Below, in pieces: positions 13,385 through 21,478 of a stretch of 22,748 nucleotides of DNA. Numbering within the stretch: the first letter of the stretch is position 1; each line of letters starts with the position of its first letter. The position numbers were made by a program, and so were the translations under genes. Origin of the DNA: Hyphomicrobiales bacterium (GTDB taxonomy: Bacteria > Pseudomonadota > Alphaproteobacteria > Rhizobiales > Rhizobiaceae). Location of the stretch: NCBI GenBank assembly GCA_015654965.1, contig JAATGD010000344.1, positions 1 through 22,748 on the forward strand, given 5' to 3'. The notes beneath the pieces were generated by a model, which did no database searches, was not told where the DNA came from, and saw only the letters and a list, made by a program, of their open reading frames with translations.

Positions 13385-15514
13385 ATGCAGAAGCTATCGC
13401 GGCGGGTTCATCGTCTTCTGGCAACATCGGTGCTGGGCGGCGCATTTGGTCTGGGCATGATTGGGGTATTGCCCGCTCTGGCGCAGCAGCCTGTAACAGC
13501 ACAGGACGCGAAGGCCAAAAATGCGGCCAACAATACGGGCAAACAGGCCAAAAGCGAGGTTCTGCAACTCGACACCATTACCATTTCGCCTGTCATCGGC
13601 AATCAGGCGGTCATTGATTCAATCGGTGCGACGAGCGTTGTCACCCGGCAACAGATCGACCGGATACAGCCGACTACATCGGCGGATCTGTTTCGTTTCA
13701 CGCCCGGGGTTCATGCCTCGCTCAATGGTGACGATCCCGCCACCTCGATCAATATTCGCGGGCTTCAGCAGTCGGGCCGCGTGGCGGTGACGCTTGATGG
13801 CGCGCGGCAGGATTACTGGCGGGTTGGCCATGGCTCCGGCTCCTTTTACATTGAGCCGGAGATGCTCAAGCAGGTGACGGTTATTCGCGGCCCGGTGTCG
13901 AATGCCTATGGGTCGGGGGCGATTGGTGGCGTGGTCGCATTCGAGACCAAGGATGCCGGTGATTTCCTGCGCGAGAACGAAACCTGGGCGCTGAGTGAAA
14001 AGCTGCGCTATGAAAGCAACGGCAAGGGCTTTTTGACGAGCACGGTCGGCGCTTATCGCTTCAACGAGAATTTCGATGTTATCGGCAATCTCAACTATCG
14101 CGACAGCGACGAATACAAGAATGGCGATAATGAACTGGTGCGCTGGACCGGCGAACGGGTTCTGAGCGGGATTGGCAAGGTCACCATGCGCCCCGCGGAC
14201 GGGCATGAGCTGAAACTGGGCTATTCGCGTCAGAAATACAACGATATCATGACCGGCAGCAGCGGCTCGACCTCCGCAAATCTGTCGCGCTACGATGCCG
14301 AGACGATGGTCGACACCTATACCGGCAATTATACCTATAAGCCGGCTGACAATCCGTTCTGGGACCTGTCGGTCAATGCCTATCATTCCGCAACCGACAA
14401 TGACGAATATCAGGTCTGGCCGAAGACCAGCGTTGGCGATACGCGCTATTACGATGTTTCGACATCGGGTTTGCGCGCTTACAACAGTTCACGTTTCCAA
14501 ACGGAGGCGTTGAGCCACACCATCACCTACGGCTTTGACTATTACAAGCTCAAGGGTTCTTCCGATGCCGACCATTTCGGCAATGGCGAGCAGCAGGCCT
14601 ATGGCGGGCTGGTGCAATGGCAGGGCGAATATGGCAAGTGGCTGGAACTGATCGGCGCGCTTCGCTATGACGGCTACAAGCTGGAAGGCACGAGCAAGGC
14701 CACGCCCACGACTGCTTCGCAGGATGTCAGCGTGGATGGCGACCGCTGGTCCCCGCGCCTGAGCATCGGCGTGACGCCATTGGATGGCGTGCAGTTCTAT
14801 GGCCTTTATTCGCAGGGCTACCGCGTTCCGCATATGCAGGATGTGTTCCGGCAGAACGGAAGCCACGGCTCGGGCTACGAGCCGAATCTGCTCCTGAAGC
14901 CGGAAGTCGCGACCTCCTACGAGGTTGGCCTCAATCTGCGTCAGGACGGGTTGATTACGGCGGATGACCAGTTGCGCACCAAGCTCAACTTTTTCCACAC
15001 CGATGTGAAGGATTATATCAACACCGTCAAAACCGGCAATGTCACCACATCGCAGAATGTGGGCAAGGCCCGGCTGCGCGGTGTCGAGCTTGAAGGCACG
15101 TACGATACGCACTGGGGTTATATCAATCTGGCGGCATCCTATACGGATGCGGAAATGAAGGACGGTGTTTATGCAGGCGAGAGCCTGAGCAGCACGCCCT
15201 TGTCGAATGTCTCCGCCGCCCTCGGGCTGAAGGCTTTTGAAGAAAAGCTGATCTACGGTGTCGAATATCAAAGCGTTGGCAAGGTCAACAAGGCGCTGAC
15301 CGATGGCAGCATCATGGTCTACCCGCGCGTCGATCTGGTAAATGTCTTCGCCAACTGGCAGGTCACTGAAAATGTGAAACTGGATTTCGGCGTCGATAAT
15401 CTGTTCAATAAATCCTATACCGATGCCCAGACAGGCTGGGCGACCGGTTCGGATATCGAGCAGGGCAAGGGGCGCACCTTCAAGATCGCCATTACGGGTC
15501 GCATCGGCGGCTGA
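13385..15514 (+). CDS. TonB-dependent haem/haemoglobin outer-membrane receptor (BhuA/HmuR-like)
   Basis: Encodes 709 residues. There is a signal peptide (basic start, cleavage near ALAQQ), a TonB-box-like segment (LDTITISPV), a plug domain (about 70-200; SADLFRFTPGVHA, SINIRGLQQSGRVAVTLDGARQ, VIRGPVSNAYGSGAIGG) and a long beta-barrel. Haem-receptor landmarks are a FRAP-like YRVP (479-482), histidines H483 and H494, and a NPNL-like PNLLLKPE (500-507). The receptor imports haem across the outer membrane using TonB energy. The start has GGAGG five bases upstream. A hairpin separates it from the reductase gene. In Brucella the corresponding system is called bhuA; I cannot tell whether this is the orthologue. 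Confidence 0.9.
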   Translation: MQKLSRRVHRLLATSVLGGAFGLGMIGVLPALAQQPVTAQDAKAKNAANNTGKQAKSEVLQLDTITISPVIGNQAVIDSIGATSVVTRQQIDRIQPTTSADLFRFTPGVHASLNGDDPATSINIRGLQQSGRVAVTLDGARQDYWRVGHGSGSFYIEPEMLKQVTVIRGPVSNAYGSGAIGGVVAFETKDAGDFLRENETWALSEKLRYESNGKGFLTSTVGAYRFNENFDVIGNLNYRDSDEYKNGDNELVRWTGERVLSGIGKVTMRPADGHELKLGYSRQKYNDIMTGSSGSTSANLSRYDAETMVDTYTGNYTYKPADNPFWDLSVNAYHSATDNDEYQVWPKTSVGDTRYYDVSTSGLRAYNSSRFQTEALSHTITYGFDYYKLKGSSDADHFGNGEQQAYGGLVQWQGEYGKWLELIGALRYDGYKLEGTSKATPTTASQDVSVDGDRWSPRLSIGVTPLDGVQFYGLYSQGYRVPHMQDVFRQNGSHGSGYEPNLLLKPEVATSYEVGLNLRQDGLITADDQLRTKLNFFHTDVKDYINTVKTGNVTTSQNVGKARLRGVELEGTYDTHWGYINLAASYTDAEMKDGVYAGESLSSTPLSNVSAALGLKAFEEKLIYGVEYQSVGKVNKALTDGSIMVYPRVDLVNVFANWQVTENVKLDFGVDNLFNKSYTDAQTGWATGSDIEQGKGRTFKIAITGRIGG

Positions 15515-15532
15515 AACATGTCTTCAAGGTAC

Positions 15533-15556
15533 AGGGGCGCACAATGGAGCGCCCCT
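15533..15556 (+). terminator. Stem-loop between the haem receptor and reductase genes
   Basis: AGGGGCGC (15533-15540) and GCGCCCCT (15549-15556) form an 8-bp GC-rich stem with an 8-base loop. No T tract follows, so it may attenuate rather than end transcription into the next gene. Confidence 0.5.
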
Positions 15557-15590
15557 CTATTCACAAACGCCAATCCTGATTGAGATCGCC

Positions 15591-16676
15591 GTGTCTGACC
15601 AGATTTCCGAACTCGTGAGTTTTGCCCCTATTCGACTGAAAAAAGCTGGCGCCTATCTGCCGCAGATCGTCGATCGTCTCAGATCCTATGACACGCTTTA
15701 TGAGCAGGCGGGCGGCACACATCTCTTCCGTTATCCTTTCGGTACAATCGCAATCGAGGTGAAGGAGAGCGGCTACCGGGTCGTTATCAGTGCGGCGCAG
15801 GATGTGGGGCTTGATCGGCTCAAAGACCTGTCGGCTGTCGCCATCAGGCTTTACACAAAGGAAGAAGCGCCGGAAATCGTCTGGCAGGGCGACCGGGCTG
15901 GCGAACAGGTGCTGCCGCAGTTCCGGCTCATGGAGGTTGTTTCCAGCACCATCCTGACGCCGCACATGCGGCGCTTGCGGCTTGCGGGCGATGATCTTCG
16001 GCGCTTTTCGCTTTTTGGCGCCATGCATGTGCGCCTGCTTTTCCCCACGCAAGACGTGCCGCAACCCGTCTGGCCGATCATGGGTCCCAATGGCTTGCCT
16101 TTCTGGCCGGACGAAATGCGCAAGCCTGCGTCCCGCGCCTATACCATTCGCAATCTCGACACGAAGGCGGGCTGGCTGGAAATCGATTTTTACCTCCATC
16201 AGGTCGAAGGGCTGGCGAGCCAATGGGCAAGGCATGCCCGGCCGGGTGATCGTCTTGGCCTGATGGGTCCGGTGGGGCGGCCGCTGCGTCCCGCGAGCCG
16301 CTATATTATCGGCGCGGATGCAACGGGGCTGCCTGCGGTCGGCCGCATGCTGGAGGAATTCGGCGATGATGTGACGGGGCATGTGGTGATCGCGGTGGAT
16401 AGTGCCAAGGATATCCAGACGCTTGTCCATCCGCAAGGCGTGCAGATCGACTGGATTGTCGATGCGGATACGAAACGCGCCGCCCGTTTGTTGACGGACC
16501 GGCTGTGCCAGATGCGCTGGCCTGAAGGGCAGAGCAGTTTTGGCTGGTTTGCAGGCGAGGCGGATCAGGCGAAGATCGTGCGCGCGCATTGGCGGCAGGG
16601 GCTTGGCAAAAGCCGCGATGAAACGCTCGTTGCCGGATATTGGCACAAGGATGCGTCCGGCTTCATGGCCGGCTGA
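15591..16676 (+). CDS. Siderophore-interacting protein, FAD ferric reductase with N-terminal DUF2218
   Basis: Encodes 362 residues from GTG 15591. The first 105 or so resemble DUF2218 (YLPQIVDRLRSYDTLYEQ...RYPFGTIAIEV). They are followed by an FAD-binding domain with the flavin motif RAYTIRN (182-188) and an NADPH-binding SIP domain with GADATGLPAVGRMLE and the terminal VAGYWHKD. Such proteins reduce ferric siderophores or related chelates in the cytoplasm. The frame is open further upstream, but that part lies inside the receptor gene and the hairpin. It follows the haem receptor in the same direction and probably shares its iron control, partly limited by the hairpin. Whether it acts on haem-derived iron or a siderophore cannot be told. 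Confidence 0.87.
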   Translation: MSDQISELVSFAPIRLKKAGAYLPQIVDRLRSYDTLYEQAGGTHLFRYPFGTIAIEVKESGYRVVISAAQDVGLDRLKDLSAVAIRLYTKEEAPEIVWQGDRAGEQVLPQFRLMEVVSSTILTPHMRRLRLAGDDLRRFSLFGAMHVRLLFPTQDVPQPVWPIMGPNGLPFWPDEMRKPASRAYTIRNLDTKAGWLEIDFYLHQVEGLASQWARHARPGDRLGLMGPVGRPLRPASRYIIGADATGLPAVGRMLEEFGDDVTGHVVIAVDSAKDIQTLVHPQGVQIDWIVDADTKRAARLLTDRLCQMRWPEGQSSFGWFAGEADQAKIVRAHWRQGLGKSRDETLVAGYWHKDASGFMAG

Positions 16677-16690
16677 CATGCTCGCGATAT

Positions 16691-17176
16691 TTATCCGGGC
16701 GCGGCAAGTGCCAGAGCCTTGTTGCGATAGCGTCTGTCTTGCGTGACTTCCCTGCCAAACCATGCGGGCGGGGTGAAGGCTCTGGCTGCATCTTCGGAAG
16801 AAAACTCTACCTCGACCATCATCAAGGGCGCGAGCGGTTCGGCAAATATATCGAGTTCAAACTGGTTGCCGTCGGGGAGTTTTCCGATATGCCGCGTCTT
16901 TTCCACGCGCCGACCGGCGGTCAGGGGCCACAGGTCGTCAAACCGGTTCTCATCGATGGGAAACTCATACTCCATCCGGCTCAATCCGCCATCGGATTTC
17001 CCATCGGATTTCAATGTCATGAAATAATCGGCCCCCATTTGCCGCAGGCGCAGGTCGATGGAATCCGTTTCCCTCGTCAGATAGCCTTGCCGGATGGAAA
17101 CGCTCCTTATCGGAACTCTGTCGAGTTCGATTTGCGGAAAGCGTGTCACAAGGAATTTTCGCTCGATTTCGATCAC
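16691..17176 (-). CDS. CYTH-domain protein (inorganic triphosphatase-like)
   Basis: Encodes 161 residues, the usual length of a stand-alone CYTH protein. The N-terminal signature ExExK is E3-I-E5-R-K7, and the later charged strands of the tunnel are present (DLRLRQ, YFMTLKS, RMEYEFPI, QFELDIF, MMVEVEFSSED). Family members hydrolyse triphosphates such as tripolyphosphate with a divalent metal, and some make cAMP. Start GTG at 17176 overlaps the ParA stop (GTGA), so translation is coupled. It is the last gene of the CHAD-ParA-CYTH operon and ends 14 bases from the convergent reductase gene. Substrate is inferred from the family; tripolyphosphate is the leading guess. Confidence 0.88.
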   Translation of the reverse strand: MIEIERKFLVTRFPQIELDRVPIRSVSIRQGYLTRETDSIDLRLRQMGADYFMTLKSDGKSDGGLSRMEYEFPIDENRFDDLWPLTAGRRVEKTRHIGKLPDGNQFELDIFAEPLAPLMMVEVEFSSEDAARAFTPPAWFGREVTQDRRYRNKALALAAPG

Positions 17177-17922
17177 GCTGTAATCCGTTCGAGAAGTTCA
17201 TTGAACAAGGCCTGATAGGCTTTTCCTGCCGGGCTGTTGGGAGCCGTAGCGAGCACTGGGGCACGGCTCAATCCCATTCGCTCGATGTCGGAGGAGAAAG
17301 GAATCTGTACGTTCAATATCCGTTTGGGGTGTTGCTGTGTAAGCGTATGGATGATGTCTCCATGCAGTTTCTTTGTGGCCTGAACCATCGAGAAGAAAGC
17401 GTGCAGCCGTTTGACGGGAAGGTCATGCTCATCGAAAAACGCCAGCAATTGTTCAAAAGTGCGTTGCGAAAGGGTTGTCGGGATCATCGGCACCACAACC
17501 GCGTCTGCCGCATGAAAAACATTCTCCGACAGGGTGGAAATATTGGGAGGACAGTCGAGTATGACGACATCATAATCGTTTTTCACCGCCTTCAGGGTTT
17601 TCTTGAGACGCGAATGGGCGTTCTTCATGTTGGACAGGAAAACATCAAAATCCCGGAAACTTATATTGGCCGGCAGAATGTCGAGATTGTCATAATCGCT
17701 TGCCCGTATCGCCTTGGCAAAACGTTCCGCATCTTCAAAAAACCGGGCTTCGGTCAGCTTTGCGGAGGGTTTTACGCGAAAATAAAACCCTGATGCTCCC
17801 TGAGGGTCCAGATCGCACAGCAATGTCTTTCGCCCCGACAATGCAAAGGCATAGGCGAGATTGACGGCCGTCGCGGTTTTTCCCACCCCGCCCTTGTTGG
17901 AATAACAGGCGATGATCTGCAT
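17173..17922 (-). CDS. ParA/MinD-family orphan ATPase
   Basis: Encodes 249 residues. The deviant Walker A KGGVGKT is at 10-16 with the signature lysine K10, Walker A' CDLDPQGAS at 36-44 and Walker B VVILDCPPN at 119-127. There is no N-terminal DNA-binding domain and no ParB gene beside it, so it is not a typical plasmid partition ATPase. Such orphan ParA proteins usually form ATP-dependent dimers on the nucleoid and position a protein cargo. The start ATG overlaps the CHAD stop by one base (TGATG), and its stop overlaps the CYTH start. The neighbours suggest a polyphosphate-related cargo, with the CHAD protein as possible adaptor. This is inference. Confidence 0.9.
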   Translation of the reverse strand: MQIIACYSNKGGVGKTATAVNLAYAFALSGRKTLLCDLDPQGASGFYFRVKPSAKLTEARFFEDAERFAKAIRASDYDNLDILPANISFRDFDVFLSNMKNAHSRLKKTLKAVKNDYDVVILDCPPNISTLSENVFHAADAVVVPMIPTTLSQRTFEQLLAFFDEHDLPVKRLHAFFSMVQATKKLHGDIIHTLTQQHPKRILNVQIPFSSDIERMGLSRAPVLATAPNSPAGKAYQALFNELLERITA

Positions 17923-19439
17923 CAGAATTCCTTTCCGCTGCGAAACAATGAATGAAAAGAATGCTGCATGTGGTCGCTGTTAAAGCGTGCAAAAGCATCA
18001 GCAATCTTCGTACGTTCGGTGTCCTGACGCTGGTGCAGAACGGTAATCAGCGCGCCGACACTCTGTGCGATCCCGCTTTTCAACTGTTCCGCGTCAAGGC
18101 CTTGCACAAATGCCTTGAGATTGATCTGCTGGACCGCGCAATCATTGAACAATCCTAGCGAATCCTGCAACCGTTTCAATGGTTTCAACAGTTCGCCAAA
18201 AGTTTCTTCCGGAAAGGTGGAGCCGAAGAACTCCATCAGATAACGCAGCTTCTTGCATTCGATGCGCAATGCATGGACTTCATGGTCGGGCGTGTCCGCC
18301 ACAATCGAGGCGGCGGTGCGGCAGACCTTGCGATAGCGTTTCCATATCAGATCGCAGGCGAAATCATGGGAGGCGCTGATCGCATTGGGTCCCGGCAACA
18401 GCTTGCGCTGCTTGGTGAAGAGTTTGACGAGCGCCTTGATTTCTTTCCTGTATTGTTTGCTCATGAGATGGTCGGCCAGACGGCGCTGCTCCTGTTCGCG
18501 TCGGCTGCGAATGAGCGCAAACATCGCATCCAGCCCGCCATGAAGCGAGGCGGGAACATGGGCATAAAAATCCTGTTGTTCCAGAAGGTAGACATCCATA
18601 TCCCGAAGCGGACCGGTCGGCACCATCAGCGCTGAAAATTGCCGCTTGAGGTCCAGCACCTGTTGAGTTGCATAAACACCTTTGAACAGGCTCAGCACCG
18701 AGCGGATTTTTCGCAAGGACACGCGATAGTCATGCAAAAATTCCGTATCGATATCGTTGATGATCCCGTCTTCATTCGCGCGTATGACGGGAAGGTAGCT
18801 CGCGATCAGGCTGGTTGCGGTATCAAACGCGGTATCCTCGTGTCCGATTTTGATATCCGGTTTTGCGATATAGCCAATATTGGTATGATCGATCATTCTG
18901 TATGGATTACCCGCGTGACACGGGGTTGCGCCGCATGAGCGGATGCATGAGACAAGATCATCAAAGGTGTCTTCATAGCCGCGCAGTGCTCGGACTGTGA
19001 TCAAAATCACCGCTTTGCCGTCAACCGGCATGAGTTCACCAAGGCTTGCCCGGACAAGGGTTTTGCCTTCCTCGTCCAGCAATGCGAGTGTGCCTTTGCG
19101 CAATGTGCCGGATGCGATCGTCAAAAGCGCGCGCAACGGGGACAGGTCCGAAAGCGCCAGTTTGACCGGGCCATCTGGAAAATCCGCGACGAAGCGGGCA
19201 TCGGGTTTTGCGGGCTGGCTCAGGATTTCGCCCGTATCTGTGAGAAGTTCAAGACGGCCATCGACCGCGATCAGCAATTTTTTGGACTGACGAATACTCT
19301 GCTCGAAACAGTCAAGTATGGCAAAACTGCACAGGCTGGAACTCCAGTCCAGTTCGGGTTTCAAGCCCTCAATATTGCTTTGCTCAAGCGTTTCCAGCCG
19401 TTCGACAGGTAAGTAACAGGACAGGATATGCGCGCTCAA
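17922..19439 (-). CDS. CHAD-domain protein with degenerate N-terminal CYTH-like region
   Basis: Encodes 505 residues. Residues 1 to about 190 resemble a CYTH fold that has lost its ExExK motif (compare KKLLIAVDGRLELL, RFVADFPDGPV and TLALLDEEGKTLVRASL). Residues about 200-495 form a CHAD helical domain, with the conserved basic-histidine helices HDYRVSLRKIRSVLSLF (from H236) and HALRIECKKLRYLMEFF (from H389), then LKRLQDSLGLFNDC. CHAD domains bind polyphosphate and have been found on polyphosphate granules. The start is TTG at 19439: an in-frame TAA lies just upstream, and GGGAG is six bases before it. It is the first gene of a three-gene operon. The promoter should lie in 19440-19600, but I found no clear one. 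Confidence 0.9.
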   Translation of the reverse strand: MSAHILSCYLPVERLETLEQSNIEGLKPELDWSSSLCSFAILDCFEQSIRQSKKLLIAVDGRLELLTDTGEILSQPAKPDARFVADFPDGPVKLALSDLSPLRALLTIASGTLRKGTLALLDEEGKTLVRASLGELMPVDGKAVILITVRALRGYEDTFDDLVSCIRSCGATPCHAGNPYRMIDHTNIGYIAKPDIKIGHEDTAFDTATSLIASYLPVIRANEDGIINDIDTEFLHDYRVSLRKIRSVLSLFKGVYATQQVLDLKRQFSALMVPTGPLRDMDVYLLEQQDFYAHVPASLHGGLDAMFALIRSRREQEQRRLADHLMSKQYRKEIKALVKLFTKQRKLLPGPNAISASHDFACDLIWKRYRKVCRTAASIVADTPDHEVHALRIECKKLRYLMEFFGSTFPEETFGELLKPLKRLQDSLGLFNDCAVQQINLKAFVQGLDAEQLKSGIAQSVGALITVLHQRQDTERTKIADAFARFNSDHMQHSFHSLFRSGKEF

Positions 19440-19812
19440 TCTTTACTCCCGCATCTTCATATATGCACCGATGGCCCGGATAGTCTTCCACTAAGTCGTC
19501 ACCATGACCTGGCATCCCGATGATTTTATGTACGCTCGTCTCTTGCTCGATTGCCTTGTTTTCCAGAGCCTTCAACATGTTTCGAGACAGGTGTGGAGAT
19601 GTATTTCTGGTCGTTTTCTTCCTTTGTTTGTCTGGATTCTGCCACCGACCACTTCCGATCTTATGACGTCAGGATGTCGGATATGTGTAAAGTGATTGAT
19701 CATCGCATGAATAATCGCAAAAGAAAGAGAGACTTGTAAACCGCAAGTAATTGAAGTCTTTCGGCGGCATGTGTTGCAAACACGGCGAATGATATGGCGA
19801 CAGGAAAAATCT
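19440..19812. other. Intergenic region between CHAD operon and sthA
   Basis: No gene with a believable product is visible. It must hold the leftward promoter of the CHAD operon. A TGACGTCA palindrome occurs at 19664-19671, and an 11-bp sequence GTAATTGAAGT (19747-19757) is repeated at 19813-19823. Short frames here lack ribosome sites and family-like features. Confidence 0.45.
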
Positions 19813-19823
19813 GTAATTGAAGT
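19747..19823 (+). repeat. 11-bp direct repeat upstream of sthA
   Basis: GTAATTGAAGT occurs at 19747-19757 and 19813-19823, 66 bp apart, and each copy is followed within 20 bases by GGCGGC. The second copy overlaps the predicted -35. It may be a pair of activator or repressor sites. Confidence 0.4.
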
Positions 19824-19844
19824 TTCAAACTTGGCGGCTAATAA
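19817..19844 (+). promoter_or_regulatory. Probable sthA promoter
   Basis: TTGAAG (19817-19822) and TAATAA (19839-19844) are spaced by 16 bp, about 50 bp before the start codon. Confidence 0.45.
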
Positions 19845-19894
19845 GATGCAATACAGATTAGCGGGTGCCTTGTTCTTTGGAGTGGGAATTCTTG

Positions 19895-21343
19895 ATGTAT
19901 CAGTACGACCTCATCGTGGTTGGTAGCGGACCGGCGGGTCGCCGCGCTGCCATACAGGCCGCAAAGCTTGACAAGAAAGTTCTCGTTGTCGAACAGGGCA
20001 AGCGCGTGGGTGGTGTATCGGTGCATACCGGAACCATTCCCTCCAAGACATTGCGTGAGACGGCGCTGAACCTTTCCGGCTGGCGCGAACGTGGCTTTTA
20101 TGGTCAGGCCTATCGCGTCAAGCAGGAAATCCATGCCGATGACCTGCGCCGCCGTCTGCTCATCACGCTTAATCATGAAGTCGAGGTGCTCGAACACCAG
20201 TTCTCACGCAATCGCGTCAGCACGATCCGCGGCAAGGCAAGTTTTGTCGATGCAAAAACCATGGAAGTGGTGAAAGAGGAAGGTGAAACGGTCCATGTGA
20301 CCGGGCAATCGATCCTTCTGGCGGTAGGGACCAGACCATTCAGGCCGGATTATATTCCCTTTGACGGCAAAAGCGTTCTGGACAGTGACGAGCTGCTGGA
20401 AGTCAGCGATTTGCCGCGTTCCATGGTGGTGATCGGTGCCGGTGTCATCGGTATTGAATATGCGACGATCTTTTCAGCGCTCGATACGGCGGTGACGCTC
20501 ATAGACCCCAAGACGACGATCCTTGATTTCATCGACAGGGAGATTGTCGAAGACTTTACCTATCAGATACGCGACCGTAACATGAAGCTCTTGCTGGGGC
20601 AGAAGGTCGACAAGGTAGAGCGCCTGACGGATAACAAGATTTCGGTCACGGTTGATACGGGACGCAGGATCATGACCGATATGGTGCTTTTCGCGGCAGG
20701 GCGTATGGGCGCAACGGATAAGCTCAATCTGAAGGCTGCCGGACTTGAAGCGGACAGTCGCGGACGCTTGAAGGTAAATCCCGAAACCTTTGAAACCGAC
20801 GTGCCGGGTATTTATGCCGCGGGCGATGTGGTCGGGTTTCCGAGCCTTGCCTCCACCTCGATGGAACAGGGGCGGATCGCCGCGCGTGTCGCGGTGGGCG
20901 CGATTGCCAGGGAGCCGCAGAAATATTTTCCTTACGGTATCTATGCCGTGCCGGAAATCTCGACATGCGGCTTGACCGAAGAAGAGGTGAAGGAACGCGG
21001 CATTGCTTATGAATGTGGTCTGGCGCGTTTTCGCGAAACATCGCGTGGCCATATCATGGGGCTGGAATCGGGCCTGCTGAAGCTGATTTTCTCATTGAAG
21101 ACGCGTCGTTTGCTTGGTGTCCACATCATTGGCGAAGGCGCAACCGAACTGGTGCATATCGGACAGGCCGTCTTGAACCTGAAGGGGACGGTTGAATATT
21201 TCGTGGAAAACACGTTCAACTATCCGACCCTGGCCGAGGCCTACAAGATTGCCGGTCTGGATGCGTGGAACCGCATGGGTGAGAAGCCGGAAGAGGTGGA
21301 TGCCAAGCCATTGGATCTGCATGAAGCACACGACAAAGCTTGA
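19895..21343 (+). CDS. sthA: Soluble pyridine nucleotide transhydrogenase
   Basis: Encodes 482 residues. It transfers hydride between NADPH and NAD+ and balances the two pools in the cytoplasm. The N-terminal FAD motif is GSGPAG (10-15), and a second GAGVIG motif binds the nicotinamide nucleotide. Where related disulfide reductases have redox cysteines, this protein has GGVSVHTGTIPSK, a mark of SthA rather than lipoamide dehydrogenase. The C-terminal dimerisation domain is complete (FNYPTLAEAYKIAGLDAWNR). Length is slightly above the 466 of E. coli because of a charged tail. ATG 19895 is chosen, with GGAG about a dozen bases upstream; a GTG at 19865 is possible. It is a single gene, ended by the stem-loop at 21420-21470. 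Confidence 0.94.
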   Translation: MYQYDLIVVGSGPAGRRAAIQAAKLDKKVLVVEQGKRVGGVSVHTGTIPSKTLRETALNLSGWRERGFYGQAYRVKQEIHADDLRRRLLITLNHEVEVLEHQFSRNRVSTIRGKASFVDAKTMEVVKEEGETVHVTGQSILLAVGTRPFRPDYIPFDGKSVLDSDELLEVSDLPRSMVVIGAGVIGIEYATIFSALDTAVTLIDPKTTILDFIDREIVEDFTYQIRDRNMKLLLGQKVDKVERLTDNKISVTVDTGRRIMTDMVLFAAGRMGATDKLNLKAAGLEADSRGRLKVNPETFETDVPGIYAAGDVVGFPSLASTSMEQGRIAARVAVGAIAREPQKYFPYGIYAVPEISTCGLTEEEVKERGIAYECGLARFRETSRGHIMGLESGLLKLIFSLKTRRLLGVHIIGEGATELVHIGQAVLNLKGTVEYFVENTFNYPTLAEAYKIAGLDAWNRMGEKPEEVDAKPLDLHEAHDKA

Positions 21344-21419
21344 TATGATGCAATTGGCGGCATCATTGATCTTTCAGGTCGTGGTGACGATTTGATTTTG
21401 GGTGGCGCGAGCCGGATTT

Positions 21420-21470
21420 TACCGTTGCCGCCGCAGGCGCACAAAATGAAAGAGCACGGCGGCAACGGTA
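21420..21470. terminator. 14-bp stem-loop between convergent sthA and aceA units
   Basis: TACCGTTGCCGCCG (21420-21433) and its exact complement (21457-21470) enclose a 23-base loop. It lies between convergent transcription units, 77 bases after sthA and 9 bases beyond the small gene downstream of aceA. T-rich sequence follows on the plus side, so it may end both. Confidence 0.65.
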
Positions 21471-21478
21471 TTGGTTTG

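Noticed and set aside
15423..15590. N-terminal extension of the siderophore-interacting protein
   Set aside because: It overlaps the end of the haem receptor gene and crosses the intergenic hairpin. The DUF2218-like domain begins after GTG 15591.
15561..16763. 400-codon minus-strand frame
   Set aside because: It is antisense to the siderophore-interacting reductase gene, which has clear flavin and NADPH motifs.
17173..17922. ParA as part of a chromosome or plasmid partition (repABC-like) locus
   Set aside because: No ParB, RepC or parS-like repeats are nearby, and the protein lacks an N-terminal DNA-binding domain.
19384..19578. 64-codon minus-strand frame upstream of the CHAD gene
   Set aside because: It overlaps the CHAD start region in another frame, and its translation has no recognisable features.
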